Assembly: GCA_005793345.1 (NCBI GenBank)
Contig: SXSU01000028.1
Location: forward strand, 1-51,521
From: Bdellovibrionales bacterium
Lineage (GTDB): Bacteria > Bdellovibrionota > Bdellovibrionia > Bdellovibrionales > Bdellovibrionaceae
Direction: 5' to 3'
DNA: 51,521 nucleotides
Part shown: positions 36,383 through 45,376 of the stretch, in pieces
How the letters are laid out: each line of letters begins with the position of its first letter
How positions within the stretch are numbered: position 1 is the first letter of the stretch
Notes under the pieces: model-generated
Told to the model about the DNA's origin: nothing
Seen by the model: the letters and a program-made list of their open reading frames with translations, nothing else
Database searches by the model: none
Made by a program: the position numbers and the translations under genes

Positions 36383-36450
36383 AGATAAATAACTATCCGC
36401 GATTAATTCATACAGTTACTGGTGTTGGTTATGAATTTCGCAAAAACTAA
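36373..36450 (+). other. A7 slippery site and -1 frame extension of the response regulator
   Basis: The bases A_AAA_AAA (36373-36379) are directly followed by the zero-frame stop TAG (36380-36382). A -1 shift here would restore the recognition-wing end of the winged helix through 36450. The heptamer has the form of a classic -1 slippery site, like that of dnaX. No strong stimulatory stem-loop follows. Confidence 0.6.
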
Positions 36451-37855
36451 AATGAGTTTTAGATGGCAACTGATTTTAAGTTTGTGTTCTCTAATCGCTT
36501 TAGTATTAATTTTAGGGTATTGGCTCTTATTTGCCAGATTTCAAAATGAGCTAGAACGTGATTTTGATCAATCGCTTTATAATTACACTGCCGATTTATT
36601 ACAAAATGTTGAGATTAATTCCACCGGCCAAGCAGATATTTCGTCAGAAGTTATTTTTAATAAAGACAAAGTTTTTCCTTTTCCACATGGTGATGCCTTG
36701 GTGAAAATTTATAACTACAATTTTGATGAAATTTTTAGTTATACAATGGATCAAAATGCACCAGTAAATTTATCACAAATCCAGAAAGATATTGAAGCAC
36801 ATCGTGATAATCAATTTCGAGATTTAGTTTCAGATTTTGGTGAAGAGTGGAGGGGGTTATTAGTACAGTTAGATGATTCACCAGACCCACAACTTTACTT
36901 TTTTGTGGCTGTACCAAAATATAATCTTAATCAGCAAGTTCGAACTTTTAAATCAATTTTTATTTTTGGTGAAGTTGTTATTATTTTATTATGTGCCTTT
37001 GCAATTTCTATAACATCAAAAAGAATTTTAACTCCCCTTGAAAAACTAAATGCTGATATTTTATCAACTCCTTTTTTACATCAAATGGGATTCTTATTTG
37101 AAGATTCAAAAAATAGTCCGCCAGAAGTTTCAAATCTTATTAATGCCCTAAATGAATTATTAAAAAGGATCAATCAAACATTAGGGGCCCATGAGGAATT
37201 TGTGGATCAGGCAGCTCATCAATTAAAGACTCCATTAACAATTGCCCGTGGACAGTTAGAAATGTTCTTGCAACAAAATATGTTAAAATTAAAAGAAACT
37301 AAAATTTCTCTAGCAGATATCAATACTGCAATTAGCGAAATTGATTATATGTCTCGAACAATAACAAATTTATTAAGTTTAGTGCAAATTGAGTCAGGTT
37401 TTCAAAGTGTCAAATTTGAAAAATTTGATTTTTTGGATCATGTATTAAAAGAAGTGGATAGACTAGATCATTATGCGAAATCAAATCAAATGAAGTTTTT
37501 GTTGGATTGTAAAGAGTTTGAAGGGGGAGGAGAGCATCAGTGGGAAATATGCTCTGATCCTCAATTAATTTCAGTAGTGTTAACTAATCTTATTGAAAAT
37601 GCGATTAAATATGCGTCTGTCTCACCTGTTAAAATTGATTTAATAAATGAATCAGCTCATGTGATTTTTAAAGTAAGTAATAGTTTTGAATCTACCGACT
37701 TATATCAAATCAACGGAGAAAAACATAAACTGGGCCATGGTTTGGGCTTATATATAGTCCAAAAAATTGCGACTCTTGTTAAAATAAAAACTGAAAAAAA
37801 ACTTGAAGATGGTAAATTTGAATTTTCAATAATTATTTCAAAATCTTTAATTTAA
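36431..37855 (+). CDS. Two-component sensor histidine kinase
   Basis: Membrane sensor partner of the response regulator just upstream. The first membrane span is near residues 12-33, a periplasmic sensor of about 130 residues follows, and a second span is near 175-195. The dimerisation/phosphotransfer helix has FVDQAAHQLKTPL with the phospho-His at about 263. The catalytic domain has N-box LTNLIENAIKYA, and G-box HGLGLYIVQKIA near the end. The domain order fits the QseC/EnvZ-like class. Starts are uncertain: ATG 36431 overlaps the extended regulator frame, GTG 36422 and ATG 36452 are alternatives. An intact kinase argues against simple decay of the regulator gene. Confidence 0.9.
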   Translation: MNFAKTKMSFRWQLILSLCSLIALVLILGYWLLFARFQNELERDFDQSLYNYTADLLQNVEINSTGQADISSEVIFNKDKVFPFPHGDALVKIYNYNFDEIFSYTMDQNAPVNLSQIQKDIEAHRDNQFRDLVSDFGEEWRGLLVQLDDSPDPQLYFFVAVPKYNLNQQVRTFKSIFIFGEVVIILLCAFAISITSKRILTPLEKLNADILSTPFLHQMGFLFEDSKNSPPEVSNLINALNELLKRINQTLGAHEEFVDQAAHQLKTPLTIARGQLEMFLQQNMLKLKETKISLADINTAISEIDYMSRTITNLLSLVQIESGFQSVKFEKFDFLDHVLKEVDRLDHYAKSNQMKFLLDCKEFEGGGEHQWEICSDPQLISVVLTNLIENAIKYASVSPVKIDLINESAHVIFKVSNSFESTDLYQINGEKHKLGHGLGLYIVQKIATLVKIKTEKKLEDGKFEFSIIISKSLI

Positions 37856-38039
37856 AAAACGCTCATCATTTATTCAAATTGCTTTTAACCATTGTCTAGA
37901 GTTTAGTTTTTACTAAGTATATTTGGTCTAGCTATTTATTTTAGGACTCATAAAATCTGAAAAATTACCGAATGTATCTATATGAATTTAGAAATTTTTT
38001 AATTTAAATTTTAAGTAATGTAAATCGATATAGTTTTTT

Positions 38040-39728
38040 ATGATAATTAAATCCTTTGATGAAGAAAAATTTAGAATAAATGTAATCAGTAAATTAGGTT
38101 TATGGATTGGTATATTTATTACAATTGCTGTTATTCCACGTTATATAATATCAAAGATAAGTTTAACTTTGTTAGTTATTAATCTTGTAATTGGATTATT
38201 ATTTATTTTATTCTCATACAAAGTTAAAAAAACAAAGGGAAAATCAATTCAGTTTTATGGTTATGCAATTTTTATTGGAATAATACTAATTGGTTTAAAT
38301 TCAGGATTTGGAAATGGTGGAATTAAAGCTCCAGCAACAATAACATTTATAATAACCCCTCTAATTGCTTTTTTATGTGTCGGAAAGCGGGGAGCTTTAG
38401 TTGCACTTTTTGGTTCTATTGCTTCTATTTTAATTTTGTTAATAGCTGATCATTTTGATTTTATTAAACCAGTTGTAGATATAGATAATTATAATAATTA
38501 TAAATCTTATATAGATATAGTTGGATGTTTTTGTTGTTTTGCTGCTGCATCAGCATATGAATCTATTAGAATTGAAAATGAAAAAAAATTAAATATGAAC
38601 CTTTCTTTTTTGCACTTGATAACCAACTCATCACCATTAGCTTTTTTAGTTGTAGATAATAGAACTGATGAAATTCTTTATTTCAATCACAAATTTTGTG
38701 AAATTTGGGGCATTACTGAAATTGAAGAAAAAATGAGATCTAAATTGTTAAAAAATAATGATATCATTCCATTTTGTTTGCCAGTATTAGTTGATATTCC
38801 TGCTTTTGCAGAATCATGCAAACCACTTCAAAGCGAAAATAATAGAATAGTTATTGAAGATGAAATCCCTTTTATAAATAATAGAACCATTCGTAGATTT
38901 TCATCCCAAATTAGAGGTACCAATGATGAATATTTTGGTCGACTATATATTTTTGAAGAGGTTACAGAAAGAAAAAATGCGATACTTGAGCAAGAAAAAC
39001 ATCGAAGTCAAATGATTGCAACTGCAAAAAAAGTCGCATTAGGAGAAATGGCTAGTGCTATGGGACATGAGATAAATAACCCTTTAGCAATAATAAGTGG
39101 TAAAGTTTCTATTTTGAGTGAAAAGTCTAAAAAAAATATTTTAGATAAGCAATATCTTGAAGATAGTTTAATGGTAGTTCAAAGGACAGTAGATCGTATA
39201 GTTAAGATTATTACAGGGTTACGTAATTTATCTAGAAATAGTGATGATGACCCAATGATTGAAACGCCAGTCGCGAGTATAATAGAAAATACCTTAGAGC
39301 TGTGTTACCAAACTTTTAAACATACAAATATCGAATTAAAAGTCGAAATGGAAAGTAATTTAACTATATTTGGTAGGGCGGCACAGATTTCTCAAATATT
39401 AATGAATTTATTGAATAATGCTTTTCATGCAGTTCAGGATCACGATGTAAAATGGGTACTGCTTAAAATTAAAGAATTGGATGATTTCATTGAATTTAGA
39501 GTTTCAGATAGTGGACCAAAAATTCCATTGGAAGTTCAAGAAAAAATGATGCAACCATTTTTTACAACAAAGAGTTTTGGAAAAGGAACAGGATTAGGGT
39601 TAAGCATTTCGCTTTCAATTGCAAAAAGTCATAATGGAGAACTTTATTATAATAAGAATTCTGAGAATACAGAATTTATTCTTAAAATTCCAAAAGCAAA
39701 ATTAATTAAAAGCTCTATTGCCGTATAG
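38040..39728 (+). CDS. Membrane PAS histidine kinase
   Basis: Second sensor kinase, not adjacent to a regulator of its own. The first 180 residues contain about five or six hydrophobic spans (a multi-span sensor without a large periplasmic loop). A PAS-like domain covers about residues 195-315 (SSPLAFLVVDNRTDEILYFN). The phospho-acceptor is His343 in AMGHEINNPLAIISGK. The ATPase domain has QILMNLLNNAFHAV and FTTKSFGKGTGLGLSIS. This resembles NtrB/AtoS-type kinases with an HEINNPL box. It overlaps the convergent queF by 14 bases. Upstream 184 bases hold no clear feature other than AT-rich DNA and a TATAGT five bases before the ATG. Confidence 0.9.
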   Translation: MIIKSFDEEKFRINVISKLGLWIGIFITIAVIPRYIISKISLTLLVINLVIGLLFILFSYKVKKTKGKSIQFYGYAIFIGIILIGLNSGFGNGGIKAPATITFIITPLIAFLCVGKRGALVALFGSIASILILLIADHFDFIKPVVDIDNYNNYKSYIDIVGCFCCFAAASAYESIRIENEKKLNMNLSFLHLITNSSPLAFLVVDNRTDEILYFNHKFCEIWGITEIEEKMRSKLLKNNDIIPFCLPVLVDIPAFAESCKPLQSENNRIVIEDEIPFINNRTIRRFSSQIRGTNDEYFGRLYIFEEVTERKNAILEQEKHRSQMIATAKKVALGEMASAMGHEINNPLAIISGKVSILSEKSKKNILDKQYLEDSLMVVQRTVDRIVKIITGLRNLSRNSDDDPMIETPVASIIENTLELCYQTFKHTNIELKVEMESNLTIFGRAAQISQILMNLLNNAFHAVQDHDVKWVLLKIKELDDFIEFRVSDSGPKIPLEVQEKMMQPFFTTKSFGKGTGLGLSISLSIAKSHNGELYYNKNSENTEFILKIPKAKLIKSSIAV

Positions 39729-40674
39729 TTCGTAAGTTTTTAAACTTAGAATAATGTAAATTCTTATCGGTGGTTCGTAAGGGATTAATATCTAATCCCC
39801 CACGTCTCACATAGCGGGCGTAAACAGTAAGTGAACTGCAATTGCAATAATTAGTTAAATCCATAAATATACGTTCTACACATTGCTCATGAAACTCTTC
39901 GTGGAGTCGAAATGAAATTATATACTTTAACAAAGATTCATGATTTATTTTTGGACCAGTGTAGTCTATTACTATTGAGCCCCAGTCTGGTTGACCTGTA
40001 ACAAGACAATTTGATTTCAATAAATGACTATTTAATATTTCTGAAGTAACATTTGATTCTTTACTTTTTTCGAGCTGAAGAAGTTTTGGATTATAATTAT
40101 ATTCCTCAATATTAATATCAAGATGATCAATATTTAAACCAGGCAAATTTGAAAATTCAGTTACTTTGAGTTCTATTAATGAATTTTTATCAATAATGTT
40201 AGTGTTATTATTTTTGTTTTTATTATTTTGATTATGACTACTATTGTTTTGAAAACTCAATTGTTGGATTGCTACATTTACATTAGAATTTGATTTTTCA
40301 CTTAAATCTTTTTGAATAATTTTTTCTACATCTGATTTATTTTGAAATTGTGTTTGATTAAATGAGTTCAAATAAAGTTTAAAAGATTTTGATTCTATTA
40401 TGTTTGAACTCTCACAGGGGATTTCGCATATCAATAATGCAACCTCAGGTTTGCCTTTATTATTTAACCAGGATAATTCATAACCAGTCCATTCATCAAA
40501 CCCCGAAAATGGAAGTGCAGATTGGACATCTGAACTTATCCCTAGCTCTTCTCTTTTAATTGAGCGAGGTATCGGTACTAACAAATTGGGATCATAATGA
40601 GTTGGGTAAGAAGTTGGTCGTCCTAAGGGACTTTTTTTTAAATCATCTGAAGTGTTGTAATTTGAATTATCCAT
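39715..40674 (-). CDS. queF: NADPH-dependent preQ0 reductase
   Basis: Reduces 7-cyano-7-deazaguanine (preQ0) to preQ1 in queuosine tRNA modification. It is the two-domain (YqfC/E. coli-like) form. The substrate Glu is in ESKSFKLYLNSFN (about residue 94), the active-site Cys is in LKSNCLVTGQPDWGS (about 223), and FRLHEEFHEQCVER is present. At about 319 residues it is longer than E. coli QueF (282) because of an Asn-rich insertion near residues 145-163 (NNKNKNNN). The ATG at 40674 is chosen, with TTG 40680 as an alternative; neither has a ribosome site. A leader hairpin lies about 20 bases upstream. It overlaps the convergent kinase gene by 14 bases. Confidence 0.9.
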   Translation of the reverse strand: MDNSNYNTSDDLKKSPLGRPTSYPTHYDPNLLVPIPRSIKREELGISSDVQSALPFSGFDEWTGYELSWLNNKGKPEVALLICEIPCESSNIIESKSFKLYLNSFNQTQFQNKSDVEKIIQKDLSEKSNSNVNVAIQQLSFQNNSSHNQNNKNKNNNTNIIDKNSLIELKVTEFSNLPGLNIDHLDINIEEYNYNPKLLQLEKSKESNVTSEILNSHLLKSNCLVTGQPDWGSIVIDYTGPKINHESLLKYIISFRLHEEFHEQCVERIFMDLTNYCNCSSLTVYARYVRRGGLDINPLRTTDKNLHYSKFKNLRTIRQ

Positions 40675-40693
40675 TTTCAATTTATAACTTTTT

Positions 40694-40738
40694 ACAAGAC
40701 CTTTATCAAGGTCTTGTTTTATAGTTTAACAGGACCTT
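40694..40738 (-). promoter_or_regulatory. Candidate alternative-hairpin leader of queF
   Basis: Read on the minus strand, segment 1 AAGGTCCTGTT (40738-40728), segment 2 AACAAGACCTT (40718-40708) and segment 3 AAGGTCTTGT (40703-40694). Segment 2 pairs with segment 3 perfectly (10 bp, four-base loop) or with segment 1 (10 of 11). The second hairpin ends about 20 bases before the queF ATG. It is not a match to the known preQ1 class I pattern. A TATAAA-like -10 lies between segments 1 and 2, so the full leader is uncertain. Confidence 0.45.
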
Positions 40739-40816
40739 AGTTGAGGTTAAAAATTGGTTCTAGCGCTAGCAATATATTTCATCTTAAAATGTAGAATATA
40801 TATGGGGGCTGATCAT

Positions 40817-41254
40817 ATGAAGAATCAAAAAGATTATTCGGTAGGTGAATTTATTTTACGTGAAAATGATGTTGCTGATTGCGCCTACGTTATTATGAGC
40901 GGAGAAGTTGGAATTTATAAAAATGGACTTAAAGGAAAAATAATTCCATTAGCTGTGTTAAAAGCGGGTGAATACTTAGGTGAGCTTGGTGTTGTTACAG
41001 GTCAAACACGAACTGCAGAAGCAATTGCTCTGACTCCAGTTTCTGTTGTGCGAATTACAAAAGGTATTCTAGAAGATGAGTTATCAAAAGCACCAGCATG
41101 GGTTGCTGCATTACTACTTGGGTTGATTGAAAGATTAGTTCGTGCGGATGAATTGCTTCGTAAACATCAAACATCAGATGAAATATTGCTTCAAAAAATA
41201 GAACCCGTTGTTAAGAACACCTTGTTAGTTAGTAAAAAGAAAGCTGCTGGTTGA
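40817..41254 (+). CDS. Cyclic nucleotide-binding domain protein
   Basis: Small single-domain protein with the Crp/PKA-type cyclic-nucleotide-binding fold. The beta-roll starts at GEFILRENDVADCAYVIMSG and the phosphate-binding cassette is GEYLGELGVVTGQTRTAEA, where Arg would contact the ligand phosphate. There is no helix-turn-helix after the C-helix, so it is not a Crp-type transcription factor. The end is Lys-rich. ATG 40817 is chosen because GGGGG at 40804-40808 lies eight bases upstream; ATG 40802 and TTG 40754 are other in-frame starts. It may act as a second-messenger sensor binding a partner. It is divergent from queF and followed by a DUF4105-like gene. Confidence 0.8.
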   Translation: MKNQKDYSVGEFILRENDVADCAYVIMSGEVGIYKNGLKGKIIPLAVLKAGEYLGELGVVTGQTRTAEAIALTPVSVVRITKGILEDELSKAPAWVAALLLGLIERLVRADELLRKHQTSDEILLQKIEPVVKNTLLVSKKKAAG

Positions 41255-41310
41255 CTTCGAATTTAATCTCATTGGACAATCATTTAATATAAAATTCGCA
41301 TGGGGGATTG

Positions 41311-42417
41311 ATGCGTTTAGCTAGAAAAATTATCAAACTCAAAAGATTATTAGCACTTCTACCATTAATTTTAAATTTTAAAAGTTATACATCAAAAGCT
41401 GATGAACGAAATCCCTCTCCAGAAGCTTTAAAGAAAATATATGAAATTCAAAAAAAATATAAGTTTGATATTAGTAATCCCTTCTGCATTGGCGATAAAG
41501 AAGATCCATTTGAAATGGGAGCAACTATGGCAGATGGACCTTATAAAGGGCAGTGTATAGACGCTGAGGTCAATCGACCACCTTTTATTTTAGATGGAAC
41601 TACTTCCGATTATATTGAAGTTGCAAATATACGTCATGCAGATCAATGGTGGATTGGCAGAATTGAGTTTGGTGGTGTCGAAAAAGTATATTATGAAATG
41701 GTTGAATTTGATAATATTGTTCCAGGTGTAAGAAATGGACATGTCGAATTACGTTTTGTAATGAAAAAAGATCGCCCTATAAAATTACGATCACAAGTGG
41801 TAACCATTGATAAAACAGAAGAGTTAGATGACCTTGTTGTAAGTTATAATGCCTATGGAGTCCATGGAGTACCTTTTGATGCAGTACAGGGTATAGAAAA
41901 AAAATTTGGACTATTAGGGCGTTTGGTTTCAACCTATGATCGCGCCAATCATCAAATTGTTTTTAGTAAGGGAGTTACTTCTCAAATAGAACTTCAACTT
42001 GATGAACATCAAAAAAGTTTATTACTTTTAAGAGCCATACATAGATCAGATTTTTTAATTAATTATCGTACTATTTATCATACATTATTTAATAATTGTG
42101 CGACTTCGTCCTTTGATTTAATAGATGATACCATACCTAGACGAGCAGGAGTTCCAGATTTTATCGATGAGTACAGCAAATGGTTGGGGCCAATAAAAGA
42201 CATTTTTAAAAATGACTGGTTTGCAATTTTACCACACATCAAAGATTTAATTTTTCAACCATCAATTGATGCACTTGGAGCACGAGGATTAATAAAAGGT
42301 TGGGGGCCAACATTAAACGAAGAGTATAATAATGGTGAAGTTTCACTTCGTAAGGTTCAGAAACACAGAGGGACAATCAGAAATCCTGATCATCCCTTAG
42401 TGCCAACTTATAATTAA
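41311..42417 (+). CDS. Exported DUF4105-like protein, paralogue 1
   Basis: Exported protein (signal-like N-terminus RKIIKLKRLLALLPLILNFK). The core carries a pattern like that of the DUF4105/Lnb N-terminal domain: YRTIYHTLFNNCATSSFDLID near residue 250 (in pieces: YHTLFNNCATSS). A first block has CIGDKEDPFEMGA and GPYKGQC; a second has VVSYNAYGVHGVPFD. The next gene, on the opposite strand, encodes a clear paralogue with all three blocks. The start is ATG 41311 after GGGGGA. The stop is directly against the stop of the paralogue. The enzyme role is unknown; a papain-like Cys (in NNC) is a speculative possibility. Confidence 0.7.
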   Translation: MRLARKIIKLKRLLALLPLILNFKSYTSKADERNPSPEALKKIYEIQKKYKFDISNPFCIGDKEDPFEMGATMADGPYKGQCIDAEVNRPPFILDGTTSDYIEVANIRHADQWWIGRIEFGGVEKVYYEMVEFDNIVPGVRNGHVELRFVMKKDRPIKLRSQVVTIDKTEELDDLVVSYNAYGVHGVPFDAVQGIEKKFGLLGRLVSTYDRANHQIVFSKGVTSQIELQLDEHQKSLLLLRAIHRSDFLINYRTIYHTLFNNCATSSFDLIDDTIPRRAGVPDFIDEYSKWLGPIKDIFKNDWFAILPHIKDLIFQPSIDALGARGLIKGWGPTLNEEYNNGEVSLRKVQKHRGTIRNPDHPLVPTYN

Positions 42418-44148
42418 TTATTTATAATCAAGAACTTTATTTTCTTTTTTGCTCTCTGCTTCTTGTTCTGCTTTTTTTGCATCATCAACTTGTTTCTTTT
42501 TACCAGTCGTAGGATAAGTAATAAAACCATCACGAGCATTGTATGCTTTGCAGGTAGTTGTGAGGCTACAAATCGCAGCTTCAGCTTTTTCTTGAACTGT
42601 TAATACTCTTCCATTTTCATTTGCATCATCACCATTATACAAAGAAGCATATTCATTATTTAATAATGGAAATTGATTATCATTTGCTTTTTCACTTAAA
42701 AGACCACGATCTTTTAAATTTTGTATTGAAGGCGCATAAGCTAGATCTTCGATATTTTGAACTGCCCCAGCAAGATATAAAAATTTCCCATCGCCACCAA
42801 AATCTTCGACAGCATTACTTACAGAATTATAACTATTTACAATAGGCTTGCCATAATTTGTATTTGCAACAGCTCCAGTTAATAAACCAGCAGTATTATC
42901 TACATATGCTAAGACAGAAGAACTCGCTTGATAAGCGATACTATTTCCAATGGCTTTTTCATTTTCTGAAACCTCAATTGGGGATGGTTTTCCAAGGCTT
43001 TTATGTGCAGCTTTGGCAGTAGCTGCAATTGTTTTTTTAGACATCAAATAACTTTGCAAAAATGGAACTGCATTTGAGCCTCCACCATATTTAGCTAAGA
43101 GTTCAGGGAACGCATTATCAAGTAAATCAAAAGCTTCTGTTGTACAATTTCGAAGGGCTGTATGATAAATACCTCTATACCCCATCGATTGAGAATGTCT
43201 AAAGCTAGTTAATAATAAATGAAACATTGCTCCTTCTTTAGAAAGTTTATTTTCATCAATTTTGTGACCACTGGATTGAATTTCCTTGTTTCGTTTAACA
43301 ACAGCATTCCAATTTAAATCTACTAATTTAATATCACTTTTATCCCAATTGATTTCTTCAACAGATCGATCAACAGTTGCAATTGCTTTTCCAACTAAAC
43401 CAAATGTTCCACTTAAACCCGCCTCAACATCATATCCTACGCCATTGACTCCATAGGCGTTGAAAGTAAAAGTTAAATCATCAAGTGTGTCAGTCTTAAA
43501 AGGTTGATCCTCGGTCACAACTTGGCTTTCTAATTGAATTGGTTCAGAAAATAAGTACCGATATTGAGTGTGAGCCGTAACAGCTTTAACAATTTTATTA
43601 TTCGATTGAGATTTTTTAATAACTATATCTTCCAAAGCAGGTACTGCTTCTACCATTTTTGATAAGTCAATGTCCATTTCGCCAAACTTAACAAGTTCAA
43701 ATTGTACTTTTTTAACTGAATTCTTTTTGATTTTACCAATCCAGAAGTGTCCTTTATATCTAATATTTGCAACAGTGATTTCATCAGAATTTTCATCACC
43801 ATTTAAAATAATCACAGGTCTATTATTACTTAAATCCATACACTCAGACCTATAGGGACCTGATTGAATAACCACACCAAAATCAAAAGGGTCATCTTTA
43901 TCGCCTCGACATTGAGGGATAACATCACCGTTAATTAAGTTAGAAATAAAATTTGTTTCACTACTTAGGTTATATTTTGAAAATAAATTATTTTTATGAC
44001 TTAATGCTACTGCCGAAGGAGCGAGTGCTGATTGCGCAACTTCTAGAGTAGCGTAGCTTAATGAAGAATTCAAAGTTGAACTAAGTCCCAATAGAAAACC
44101 AAGTCCTAGATTGGTAGCTTTTTTAATTTTTAAGCTAGTTTTTTTCAT
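42418..44148 (-). CDS. Exported DUF4105-like protein, paralogue 2
   Basis: Larger paralogue (576 residues) of the neighbouring gene, with a signal peptide (MKKTSLKIKKATNLGLGFLL, then GLSSTLNSSLSYA). It shares GDKDDPFDFG, SGPYRSEC, the FNAYGVNGVGYD block, and the YHTALRNCTTEAFDLLD block near residue 330. The additional length is a C-terminal half with Ala/Asn-rich segments and a Lys/Glu-rich tail. AAGGA lies eight bases upstream of the ATG. The arrangement (tail-to-tail, zero gap) points to an inverted duplication. Function is unknown. The gene diverges from tatA. Confidence 0.7.
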   Translation of the reverse strand: MKKTSLKIKKATNLGLGFLLGLSSTLNSSLSYATLEVAQSALAPSAVALSHKNNLFSKYNLSSETNFISNLINGDVIPQCRGDKDDPFDFGVVIQSGPYRSECMDLSNNRPVIILNGDENSDEITVANIRYKGHFWIGKIKKNSVKKVQFELVKFGEMDIDLSKMVEAVPALEDIVIKKSQSNNKIVKAVTAHTQYRYLFSEPIQLESQVVTEDQPFKTDTLDDLTFTFNAYGVNGVGYDVEAGLSGTFGLVGKAIATVDRSVEEINWDKSDIKLVDLNWNAVVKRNKEIQSSGHKIDENKLSKEGAMFHLLLTSFRHSQSMGYRGIYHTALRNCTTEAFDLLDNAFPELLAKYGGGSNAVPFLQSYLMSKKTIAATAKAAHKSLGKPSPIEVSENEKAIGNSIAYQASSSVLAYVDNTAGLLTGAVANTNYGKPIVNSYNSVSNAVEDFGGDGKFLYLAGAVQNIEDLAYAPSIQNLKDRGLLSEKANDNQFPLLNNEYASLYNGDDANENGRVLTVQEKAEAAICSLTTTCKAYNARDGFITYPTTGKKKQVDDAKKAEQEAESKKENKVLDYK

Positions 44149-44244
44149 AATTAGGGTCCTTTATCTTATGTTATAAAAAATTAATTGTATTCAAACTGCT
44201 ATGTACAATAGCAAAAAATAACTTTTTTTTCACCTGTTATGATT

Positions 44245-44274
44245 TTGACAGAAGTGACATTTTACATTTAATAT
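44245..44274 (+). promoter_or_regulatory. Predicted sigma70 promoter of tatA
   Basis: TTGACA (44245-44250) is followed after 18 bases by TAATAT (44269-44274), with the gene start at 44316. A leader of about 35 bases contains the AGAGGAG ribosome site. The match is good at -35 and moderate at -10. Confidence 0.5.
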
Positions 44275-44315
44275 TACACTAAAAATTTAATATTAGTTAA
44301 CTAGAGGAGTTTAAA

Positions 44316-44582
44316 ATGAATTTAGGTGTTCCAGAGATCATCCTAATTGTTGTAGTCGCCCTATTATTTTTTGGTCCAAGCCGTTTACCGAGCCTTGGTA
44401 AATCAATTGGAGAGGCTATTCGTGGATTTAAAAAGGGAATAAGTGATGATGAAGGAAAGAGTTCTATAAGCTCAAAAACCTCTGAGCAATTACATGAACC
44501 TCGTCAGCAAAATCAAAACAATCATAACAATCAAAACATAAATGTTGGTAATGATAAAGAAAAGGATTCTAAAAACTCTTAG
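44316..44582 (+). CDS. tatA: Sec-independent protein translocase subunit TatA
   Basis: Twin-arginine translocation pore subunit. The N-terminal span is IILIVVVALLFFGPSRLPSL, followed by the conserved FGP hinge and an amphipathic helix GKSIGEAIRGFKKGI. The C-terminal tail is hydrophilic with Asn-rich stretches (NQNNHNNQN). Length of 88 residues is typical for TatA/E. AGAGGAG precedes the ATG. No tatB or tatC is present in the window, so those are encoded elsewhere. The gene is followed by an FKBP lipoprotein on the same strand. Confidence 0.9.
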   Translation: MNLGVPEIILIVVVALLFFGPSRLPSLGKSIGEAIRGFKKGISDDEGKSSISSKTSEQLHEPRQQNQNNHNNQNINVGNDKEKDSKNS

Positions 44583-44698
44583 ACGCTCCACTTCTATATT
44601 GATTAAATTAAAAATATGTGGGGACTATATTGTTTATTATAATTAGATTTTTTAAATTTAATAAAATTAAAATAAGTAAAATACAACAAGGAGTATAC

Positions 44699-45376
44699 AT
44701 GAATAAGGTTTTAAAAACGGCAAGTTTGCTTGTTTTGTCGGTTGCAATACTTAATGGTTGCGAAAAAAAAGCAAAGTTAGATAATGATATGCAAAAAGCA
44801 AGTTACGGTGTTGGGACTCAAATTGGTAACAACATGAAACAACAAAGTATTGAAATTGATGCAGATGCATTAGTTGCTGGTCTTAAAGATGCAATGACTG
44901 CAAAAGAATTAAGACTTAAGCCAGAAGAAATTCAACAAGCACTTATGAAATTACAAGAATCTGCAATTAAAAAACAAACTGAGACTGCTGATAAAAATAA
45001 AAAAGAAGGCCAAGCTTATTTAGATAAAAATAAAGCTGATACAAATATTAAAACTACAGCTTCAGGTTTACAATACCAAGTTCTTAAAGAAGGAACTGGA
45101 AAATCTCCATCTGATAAAGATACTATTACAGCTCACTATGAAGGTAAGTTGATAGATGGTAAAAAATTTGATTCTAGCTACGACAGAAATCAACCTGCTG
45201 AGTTTCCAGTAACAGGAGTTATTCCTGGTTGGACAGAAGCTTTAAAAATGATGAAGGTTGGATCTAAATGGAAATTGTATGTACCACCTGAATTGGGTTA
45301 TGGTTCATCACCACGTCCTGGTATTCCACCAAATTCAGTTTTAGTATTCGAGGTAGAATTACTTGGAATTAAGTAA
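44699..45376 (+). CDS. FKBP-type peptidyl-prolyl isomerase lipoprotein
   Basis: Periplasmic prolyl isomerase of the FkpA/Mip type, anchored as a lipoprotein. The lipobox is LNGC with Cys21. The N-terminal dimerisation domain follows (ASYGVGTQIGNNMKQQ, helical, to about residue 105). The C-terminal FKBP domain is about 115-225 with TASGLQYQVLKEGTG, HYEGKLIDGKKFDSSYDR and VIPGWTEALKMM. The start is ATG 44699 with AAGGAG six bases upstream, not the earlier in-frame ATG at 44618. It overlaps pdxH by 14 bases. Confidence 0.9.
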   Translation: MNKVLKTASLLVLSVAILNGCEKKAKLDNDMQKASYGVGTQIGNNMKQQSIEIDADALVAGLKDAMTAKELRLKPEEIQQALMKLQESAIKKQTETADKNKKEGQAYLDKNKADTNIKTTASGLQYQVLKEGTGKSPSDKDTITAHYEGKLIDGKKFDSSYDRNQPAEFPVTGVIPGWTEALKMMKVGSKWKLYVPPELGYGSSPRPGIPPNSVLVFEVELLGIK

